40,311 bases of DNA from Saccharopolyspora spinosa NRRL 18395 (GTDB lineage Bacteria; Actinomycetota; Actinomycetes; Mycobacteriales; Pseudonocardiaceae): NCBI RefSeq assembly GCF_000194155.1, contig NZ_GL877879.1, forward strand, positions 33,881 to 74,191. Direction: 5' to 3'. This document shows, piece by piece, positions 26,101 to 35,100 of this stretch. The position numbers were made by a program, and so were the translations under genes. Below the pieces are notes generated by a model that worked only from the letters and a program-made list of their open reading frames with translations, was not told the DNA's origin and searched no databases. The first letter of the stretch is position 1. Each line of letters begins with the position of its first letter.

Positions 26101-29100
26101 ACCTGTCTGGTGACCTGGGTGGCGGTCCGGACTTGAGTGCTGCCGAGGGCTTGCTTTCCGCCGCGATGGCCCCGTTGCCTGGAAACGCGAGATCTGAGGC
26201 AATGCGGACGTATCTGCGGCGCGTGGCGGTTGGCAAGACGCTTAGTGGTTTGCCGGACGATGTTGCTGTCAACTGGGTGCTGCGAAAGGAGGCATTTGCG
26301 GACGCACTCCGCGAGGATTACAGCAAGGAAACCTTGAGGGCTCGGTTCAACAGGGGTGCTGAATGGACTCGCAAAGTTCTTGATGATGTCAGGCAGCAGC
26401 TGCGCTCAGATTTGGTAGCTGCGGTGGGGTCGCTGCGGCAGACTTTGGCGGAGGCGGAGGCAGACACTGACCAGCGGAACAAATATGAAGCCAAGATCGC
26501 GAAGTGGTCGGAACCTGAAAACGAGCCAGCCAATACGATCCGTCGTTGGGTAGCGGAAGTAGAGGAAGCTGCCGCTGTTCTTCGGGGGGAGCGGGAGCAG
26601 AGCCAAAATGACCCGACACCGTTGCGGCGGGATCGTGCCCCGATGGTGCGCGGGGTCGATGATGAGCTAGAGCCTAGCGTTATTCATCGGATTGATTCGG
26701 TAAATCGGACGTTCGCGGATGCCGGTATGGCGTTGCGGCAGTTGGCCGGGGGGAAACTCAAGGAGTTCCGGGATGTGATGGCACACGAGTTGATGACGAC
26801 CCCGCCGAACCTGCCGAACCCGCAGGGTGATCAGCAGTCGCGGGAGTTGCGGTCGAAACTGGTCCGTTACCTGGCTGGTGACCTGAGTAGCGGTGCGGAC
26901 CCGAGTACTGCCGACAACTTGCTTTCCGGCTCGGCGCCCCAGGAGCCTGGAAACGAGAGATCTAAAGAACGGCAGGTGAAATGGCGGCGCATGGCGGTTG
27001 GCAAGGCGCTTAGCGGTTTGCCGGACGATCATGCTGTCGAACGGATGCTGCAGAACGCGGCACGTGAGGACGCGCTCCGCGAGGATTCCGACGCCCCCGA
27101 TTGGGGAGATCAGTTCAACAGATCTCGGGAATGGGTTCGCGATGTTCTTCGTGATGTCAAGCGCCAGCTGACCTCCGATTTGAAAGATTCGGTGGAGTCT
27201 CTGCGGCAGATTATGGCGGAGGCGGGGCCGGAGACAGGCACTAACCTGTGGAACGAATATGAAAGCAAGATCAAGCAGTGGTTGGATATTAAGCCGCAGT
27301 TGCATGTCAAGACGATCCGTCGTCGGGCAGAGGAAGCTGCCGCTGCTGCTCGGGAGGTGCGGGAGCGGCGACGAAATAACGCGATGTGGGAAATGTGGAA
27401 GATTTTCGAGGCGGCAGACGACGGGTTAGGGCAGTTGGAAGCTCTGCACGGTCGAGATCATGTGGGCCGTGCGTTCGCTTACGTAGACCTGCACTTTGGG
27501 GGAGTGCAGGATGATCAATCGCGGAAGGCGGTCGCGCATCGGCTGCTGACGAATGGCGGTCAGATATGGAATCGGCTGCCGTTCCTGGAGCGACTGCATC
27601 ATCTGAAGGTCGCGGCATCGGCCGTGATTGCGGGCGCGGGGCCGGAGCCGGGCAGGGACTTGCTGTCGGAGTCCACTGAGGATGTATCGAGTGATGCGGA
27701 GACCGACGACACCGAGAGCGTCTCCGACGAGGCGGAACGGGCAGAGTTGCTGGAGCGGCTTGATCGCTTGAGGGGAGACGCGGAGCCGTCGGAATCGCAC
27801 CGCTCCAGTGGATTGCGGGAGTTTGGTGGTCGGAGTGCGCGGTCCGATGAGGAGTTCCTGGCTGGCGACTCGTTGGAGTCGATGGAGTCGTCGTCGGATT
27901 CGGACGTGTCGGAGTCTTGGCTTGATTTGGGCGATTCGCGCGGCAGTGTGTCGTCGTTGAAGTCGTCGGTGGCGGATGTGCGTGGGGAGATCGGTCGAGC
28001 GAGGGAGGTGGGCTGGTCTGGTGATGACGAATTGGCGGCGCGGCGGATTGTGCACGGCACGCATGACATCGAGGGGTTGGCTCGTGGGGATGCTGCCGTG
28101 TCGCTGGAGGATGTGGTGGCGCTGGTCGCGGCCAAGCACCACGAGCTCGGCGATGATCATCAGGACCAGGTTGTGGAGTTTTCCCAGTCGCTGGCGGAAA
28201 GCCTGGGTACGGAGGGCACCGGACTGACCATCCACGCCGGAGCCGAGGAGAAGAGTTTGGATGAGCGGCTTGCGGTGGTGGAGGCGTCGGTAGAGCAGCT
28301 TATCGCTCAGAAGGCGCAGAAGGCGGAGAAGGCGCAGAAGGCTCAGAAGGAGGAGCGGGAATCGCGGGTTGCGCGGTTGCGGGGGGCGCTGGAGCAGCTT
28401 CAGGCTCGGCAGGCGGCGTTGGGGGCGTTGCAGGCGTGGAAGTGGGTTCTGCAAGTGGACCCGGATGCGTTGTCGGAGACGCAGGCAGGTCTGCGGAAGG
28501 AGTGGGAGGCGCTGCCGGGGCGTATCGCGGCGGTGCAGGTGGAGTTGGCTGCTCAGGAGAGGCCGGTTGCGGAATCGTCTGCTGCCGGGAGCATGCCGGC
28601 GGCTACGCCGGCTTCGGCCGTTGAATTGGCGGGGTTGGTCGGGCGTATGGAGGAGCATTTGGCGGCATTGCCGGCGGATTTCCGTCCAGATGTGCGTGCC
28701 CAGGTCGCGGAGTTGAGGAATGCGGTGCAGCAGGAAAGCTGGACCCCGGAGGAGCTACGGCAGATCGGGCCGAAGGTGGAGGGGCTGCGGGCGGCGGTCG
28801 AGGAGTATTTGCAGAATTCTCGGTCGGAGCAGATTCAGGCGGGGAATACGGCGGTTGTTAAGCCGGCTGTGGTTGTTGAGTTGGAGGGGTTGATTGGGCG
28901 TGTGGAGGAGAGTTTGGCGGGGTTGCCGGCGGATTTCCGTCCGGATGTGCGTGCCCAGATCGCGACTGCGAGGGCGGCGGTGCAGCAGGAAAGCTGGAGC
29001 CCGGAGCAGCTTCAGCGGATGGGTTCGAAGCTGCGGGGGATGCGGGCGGCCGAGCAGTGGTTGCGTGTGGAGCCGGTGATGTTTTTGGAGGGTGATAGCT

Positions 29101-32100
29101 GGATGGTTGAGCGCGCGGTGAGGGGGGCGCGAGGTTTGCGGGGTGTGCAGGTGGTGGGTGCGCATGTGAGCCCGGATGAGTGGGCGGTGTTGCCGGACGG
29201 CCGATTGGAAACGCCTGAGGATTTCGCTAAGCGGGTGCGAGCGGACAAGCGTTTTGTGCCGGGCTTGCCTGTCGCGTTTTTGGGTTGTGGTGCGTTGCGA
29301 CGGCCGGTGGAGGGTGGGGCCTCGTTTGCGGATCGGTTCGCGGACGCGTTGGGCGCGGAGAAGTTGTGGGTGACTGATGTCGACGTGTGGCAGACCGACG
29401 ATGCTGCGATTCACGCTACGGAAACGATTGTGACGCTCGATGGTCGCGTGTTGCCGAAGTTCGTCAATGGCGAGGGAACTGGCCGTTGGTTCCTCCGTTC
29501 TTCCGACGGGGGGTTGGTCGAGCACGGTTCGGAGTTGCGGGCGGGGGTCAACGGCTCGACTGTGCGCCGTTATGCGGAGGAAGCACACCCGACCCCGGTG
29601 ATCAAGTGGACGGGCACATCACGACGACGCCAGAAGTCTGCGGAAGAGAGGGCTAGGGACGCGGCAAATCTCAGGGCGAAGAGAGCCCACCGGAAGGCGG
29701 CGTTGGTTGAGCGGGTTAAGCAGCTGGAGGCGTCGCTGGAGACGGCTACGTCTAGCCAGGCTTCGTTGGCGGGGCTGCCGGAATCGGTTCTGCAGGCGGA
29801 TTGGGAGGAGTTGTCGGATGCGGATGCGGCTAGGCGGAGGCAGTGGGAGTCGGTTCTGCAGGCGGATTGGGCGGACTTGTCGGATGCGGATGCGGCTAAT
29901 CGGGCGCAGTGGGAGGCGCTACAGAAGAGCAAAGAGAATACGCAGACGGAGTTGAACGCGATTGCGGGCGCCAAGGAGGCCGAGAGAGTAGCCCATTTAG
30001 CAGCGCAGAACAGGTACCGGGACAGTATCGGGCGGGATAAAGAAAGGCAGATAATTCGTAACAGCAGGCGCCGTAAGCGGGCTGCGCAGTTGCGGGCGTT
30101 GTTGGAGGAGGATAAGTCCAGCCAGGCTTCGTTGGAGGCATTGCCAGAGTCGGATGCGGGTTTGTGGAGCCAGCGGAAAGGGCTGCAGAATCGTATCCAG
30201 GCGAACCAGGCGAGGTTAAGCAAGATCGAGTCGAAGCTGGAGGCTGCTCGGGTCGCTGCGGAGCGGCGGGTTGCGGCGTTGTCTGGTGAGGAAGGGTCTT
30301 CGTCTGCTGTTGGGAGTTTGGCGGGGGCTGAGTCGGCTGAGGTTGTTAAGCCGGCTGAGGTTGTTGAGTTGGCGGGGTTGGTCGGGCGTATGGAGGAGCA
30401 TTTGGCGGCGTTGCCAGCGGATTTCCGTCCGGATGTGCGTGCTCAGGTCGCGGTTGCGAGGGCGGCGGTGCAGCAGGAAGGCTGGACCCCGGTGGAGTTG
30501 CAGCGGATTGGGTCGAGGTTGCGGGGGATGCGGGCGGCTGAGGAGTGGTTGCGGGACGCGCAGGGGTTGGTGTCTGGTGGGGGAGATTCTTTGTCTGCTG
30601 TTGGGAGTTTGGCGGGGGCTGAGTCGGCTGAGGTTGTTAAGCCGGCTGAGGTTGTTGAGTTGGCGGGGTTGGTCGGGCGTATGGAGGAGCATTTGGCGGC
30701 GTTGCCAGCGGATTTCCGTCCGGATGTGCGTGCTCAGGTCGCGGTTGCGAGGGCGGCGGTGCAGCAGGAAAGCTGGACCCCGGTGGAGTTGCAGCGGATT
30801 GGGTCGAGGTTGCGGGGGATGCGGGCGGCTGAGGAGTGGTTGCGGGACGCGCAGGAGTCGGTGTCTGGTGAGGGAGATTCTTCTTCTGCTGTCGGGAGTT
30901 TGGTGGGGGCTGAGTCGGCTGAGGTTGTGATGCCGGACGTTCCGTTGCCGTCGGCAGTGTCGGCGCTTCGTGACAGTGGAGTGTCTGAGCAGGCGGTGGG
31001 TTGGGACGTAGCGGAGATTCCGGCGGGGATTGCGGTGTCGCCGTCCGATTTGGGGGAGGACCTCCGTGTTGTAACGCGTGGTTTGCCGGTTGAGGATGGC
31101 GTGTTGGCGGTGGTGGTGAAAGGTGATGGACGAGGTGGAGTGCTTATCGGCGGCGAGAGTGCGGATGCCCAGCAGTTGGCTGGTTTAGTTCGGTCGGAAA
31201 TGGGCGGGCAGCGGTCGATCCGGTTGTATGCCTGTGGGGTCTCGGAGGAGTTCGCGCAGGCGCTGGATGAGGCGTCGGGTGTTGAGGTGATCTGGACGCG
31301 GGGCATTGTGTGGTTCGGTCCGGAAACCACGCCGTTTGCCTCGATGGTTGGTGGTTGGCACTTGGATGAGCACTCCATGATGCGTCCTGACTATTCGCAG
31401 GGTGCCTGGGAGACGACCCGGAGTGGTGAGTGGCCGCGAGGCCAGAGTCCTTCTGATGTTTCTTTGCCGTCGGGCTTGCCTGGGCTGAGTCCTCACTGGG
31501 TGCACCTGCGGGCGGAGACGGTTTCGCAGGGTGCCTGGGAGACGACCCGGAGTGGTGAGTGGCCGCGAGGCCAGAGTCCTTCTGATGTTTCTTTGCCGTC
31601 GGGCTTGCCTGGGCTGAGTCCTCACTGGGTGCACCTGCGGGCGGAGACGGCGCGGTTCCGTGCGGAGCCGCTGGCGGATCTGGCTTTGCTGCGGGAATCC
31701 GGCCAGGCCGCGCAAGTGGCCGAAGCGCGGCGTGAGATCACGACTGCTGGTGACCAGCTCAGTCAGATCTACAGCTTGGTGGATGTGCCCGTGCCGGAGG
31801 TGCCGCCGACGACCGTGACGGCGGCTGATTCCGCTGAGACCGATGCGTTGCTCAAGGCGGTGACGGAGGAGTCCACCTCGGCCGCAGGGAGTGTGGGGCG
31901 TGCTCAGCGGCAAGCGGAGAGGTTGACGGCCGCGCAGCGAGACCTGATGGCGGCCAGGCAGTGGCAGGCCGACTTGCGTGCCGAGCTTGATGCGGCCCGG
32001 CAGGACCTGATTCAGAAACGGGCGGCTTTAGGGGGGGCCCGTGAGAAGGTGCGGCTTCTGCGGGACCAGCACGAGGACGAGGGGCCTGCGCGGGATGCGT

Positions 32101-35100
32101 TGCTTGCCCAGCGTGTCGATGCGGCGGCGCGGGTGGAGGTTGCTGGTGCTGAGTTCGCTGTTGTGCGGGAGCGGGTTGACGGGCTGGTTGTGGCGGATCG
32201 GGAGGCGGGTGATCGTGTCGCGGAGGTCGGTGTCCGGGTGGAGAACGAGCGTGGTGCTACTGCGGAAGCGGTGGATTCGGCTGTCAGGGCGGTGGCTGCG
32301 GCTCGGGTGGCGGCTGATCGTGCGGATGTGACGGTGCGGCAGGTTGATCTGCCGTCGTATGTGGCCGAGGGTGCGATGGGTAGTGGGAAGGTCTGGAAGG
32401 CGGGCAGGGTGGATGCGGAGGATGTTCTTGCGGCTTTGCCGGAGGGTGTGCGGGAGGCTGCGCGGGGGGTGGTTGAGGAGTTGTTCTCCGAGGCCCAGGT
32501 CGCGAGGACGTTGCGGCGTGTTGCTGATGAGGGCATTCGGTTCGAGGCCGGTTCCCGTGAGTTGCATCTGAGGTTTGAGCGTACTGCGGCGGTGCCGGTG
32601 CCTTTGGTGAAGGGGGAGGGGTTCACTGAGTGGGGTATTCGCTCGGCTGATGCGAGCCGGACGGTCGGGCAGGAAGGGGGCCCGCAGTATGTTTTGCCTG
32701 CTGTGATGCCGAATATGCTGGGTGCGGCGACTCGTGGTGTGGCTCGGAGTTGGGTGTTCAATCCTTCGGTGCGGCCGTCGTTGGGGACCAACGAGCAGCG
32801 GAATGTCGTGTCGACGACGGAGTTTTCCCGGGGGATCAACAGCCGGCCCGCTGAGCGGCAGAGTGTTCAGGTTCCGGAGCGGCATTTCGTTGTGGATGGC
32901 CGGTTCGTGATCGATGTGCGGGAGGGAGGGGATCCGCCGCGGACGTATCGGAGCGAGGTGATCAGTGATGTGGCGCTGATCCGTTTTTACGGGGAGGACA
33001 CGCCGCCGGCGGTGGTGAACCCGGGTCTGGGTGGGGCGGTGTTGCCTGTTCCGGCTTCGGCGTTGCATGAGGTGTTCGTGGTGCCGCAGGCCGCGGCGGT
33101 GCGGGGGATCCGTGAGCGGGTGCTGGGTGGGTTGCCGTTGCCGAAGGCGGGTGTGGAGGTTCGTGATTCGGTGTCGCGTGAGCTGGCCGAGGACGCGGTG
33201 ATCGTGAAGTTCGGGGAGATCACCGGTGGGGGTTACCGGTCGAGTCCGTTGCGGTTGCCGGGTGCGAGGCTGAACACGGTGTCGCTGGAGGTGTCCGCGG
33301 AGTTGCGGTCGGTGCGGCGGGTGGACGGTCGTGTTGTCCCGGATGTGAATCTGCGGCAGATCGCTGGTGGGGATCGGAAATCGGATTCCAGTGTGGTGCG
33401 GTCGGCGAGTGCTGAGGCGTCGGTGAGTGTGGGTCCTGGGCTGGCGACCGAACTGGACGAGCAGCGGCGTGGTCTGGGCGCGTACACGATGGTCACGCCG
33501 TTGACGGTGTCGGGTGCGGCGGAGTCGGGTGAGACGCTGACGCAGGTTCTGGGTTCCAGTGCGGGGACGAAGACCGTGGCCAGTGTCGAGGGTGATGCGG
33601 TGCTGGTGGAGGCGGTGCTGGATGTGCGGGTGGAGCGGTTTTCCACGGATCCGGAGTTGGAGGGTTCGGATACCGTGGGGGAGAAGGTGTTTTTGTGGAT
33701 GCCGGTGGAGGAATTCGCTCGGCTTGAGGAGATTTCCGCGGCGTATTCGGCTTTGCGGGTCGCGGAGGAGCGGGGCGCGCGGGGGGAGGGCTTGGTGGTT
33801 CCTGCGGGGTTGCGGGAGCGTCGGGATTTCCGTGATCTGGTGGATCGGGTGGGTTCGGGTGTGAGCGGGTCGGTGGGGGAGATCGGTGCGGGGAAGCGGG
33901 ATGCGGGGCGGGTTGCCGGTAGCGCGGAGCGGTTGGCGTTGTCGATCGTGGCTGATTTCGGTCAGCGTCCGGAGATCACGATTCCGGTGGGTCAGCGTCG
34001 GCAGCCGGACCTGCTGGCGGCGGGTAAGAGTACCGGTGGTGGTGTGGTGGACCGGGCGCCGGGGATCGAGCGGGTGCTTCCGGAAGTGCGGCGGATGGTG
34101 CGTGAGGTGGTGGGGGATGAGCTGAGGTCGTTGAACCATGACATGCGGTCGGTGGTGGAGACGGTGTTGTCGTCGGCGTTCGGTGCGCCGGGGTTGTTCG
34201 GGGAGTTCAGTGGGGAGTTGCGTGGTGCTAGTGAGACGGTCCGGATCGGGGACCGGTTGGTGACGATCGAGGTCAGGCCGGAGTTGGGTGCGCTGGTCGG
34301 GACCGGCAGGGTCGGGAAGACCAATGTGGATGCCACCGCGAGGAACACGATCCGGGGGGAGGTGAAGGCGAAGGCCGGTACGAAGCACCGGGTCGGTGTC
34401 GAGTCGGGTGCCACGATCGGTACCCAGCGGCAGGATTTCTGGCGGACTCTGGGTTTCCTCGCGAGTGTGTCGGCGCAGTTCTCGCATGGTTACAGCAGCA
34501 CTCTCGGGCAGAGTCACAAGGTTCACCGGCGGGCGAGGTTCGTGGGGCCCGCGGTCACCTTTGACCGGCTGGTGACCTGGTCGATCTCGGTGTCGGTAAA
34601 GGACAGCATCCCGCAGCCCCAGCAGCCCCAGCCGCAGACCGGGCAGGCGGGGTCGCAGGTCGAGCAGGTGGAGTCGGAGCGGGCGGAGCCGTGGACCGAG
34701 CATGTGGAGTCGCGGGCCGGGCAGCCGGAGGCGTGGACCGGGCGGGCGGACTCGGAGACCGAGCGGGTGGACTCGGAGACCGGGCACGTGGAGCCGGGGG
34801 CCGGGTGGGTGCGGCCGTGGTATCGCCGGCTGGGTCTGTTCGGTGGGCGGGCGGACCGTTCTGGTGTGCCCGGCGGCAGTGATATCGAGCTGGACATACT
34901 GTCCGGTGATTTCCTGACCGCCGATAGTGACTCGGACACTGTCGGGAGTTTCGGGGTTGTTTCGACGATCGGTGGTGCGACGACGGCGACCGGCACGGTC
35001 GCCGGTTGGGCGCGGGTGCTGGTTCCGGAGCCGTTGGCGCCCACGACCCCGCAGGGTGATCTAAGCGGTCTCGGTGCGGTCGTCAGGGATTTCGATTATG

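Larger units (their letters stand above)
17080..27690 (+). repeat. Block of eight to nine related ~500-aa modules
   Basis: Module starts or partial starts: 17080, 17589, 18256, 22198, 23064, 23676, 25302, 25489 and 26634. Diagnostic strings recurring in order are DERYERAEAQLDEWAGIAG, LGEHPGDWRGAQAVRGEL, RTFADAGxALRQLA, FRDVMAHELMTNP, LVRYLxGDL, ALSGLPDDAAV, RFNRS, SLRQILAEAE and LHGRDHVGRAFAYVDLHFGG. Only the copies at 18256 and 23676 are close to complete. The rest are trimmed at one or both ends. Confidence 0.85.

Noticed and set aside
16883..27690. Diversity-generating retroelement
   Set aside because: No reverse transcriptase, and differences between copies are not restricted to A positions.
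32028..34787. 919-codon minus-strand open frame opposite the giant gene
   Set aside because: Product is Arg/His/Pro/Leu-rich with no domain, and it mirrors the G-ending codons of the plus-strand gene. It is a shadow frame.
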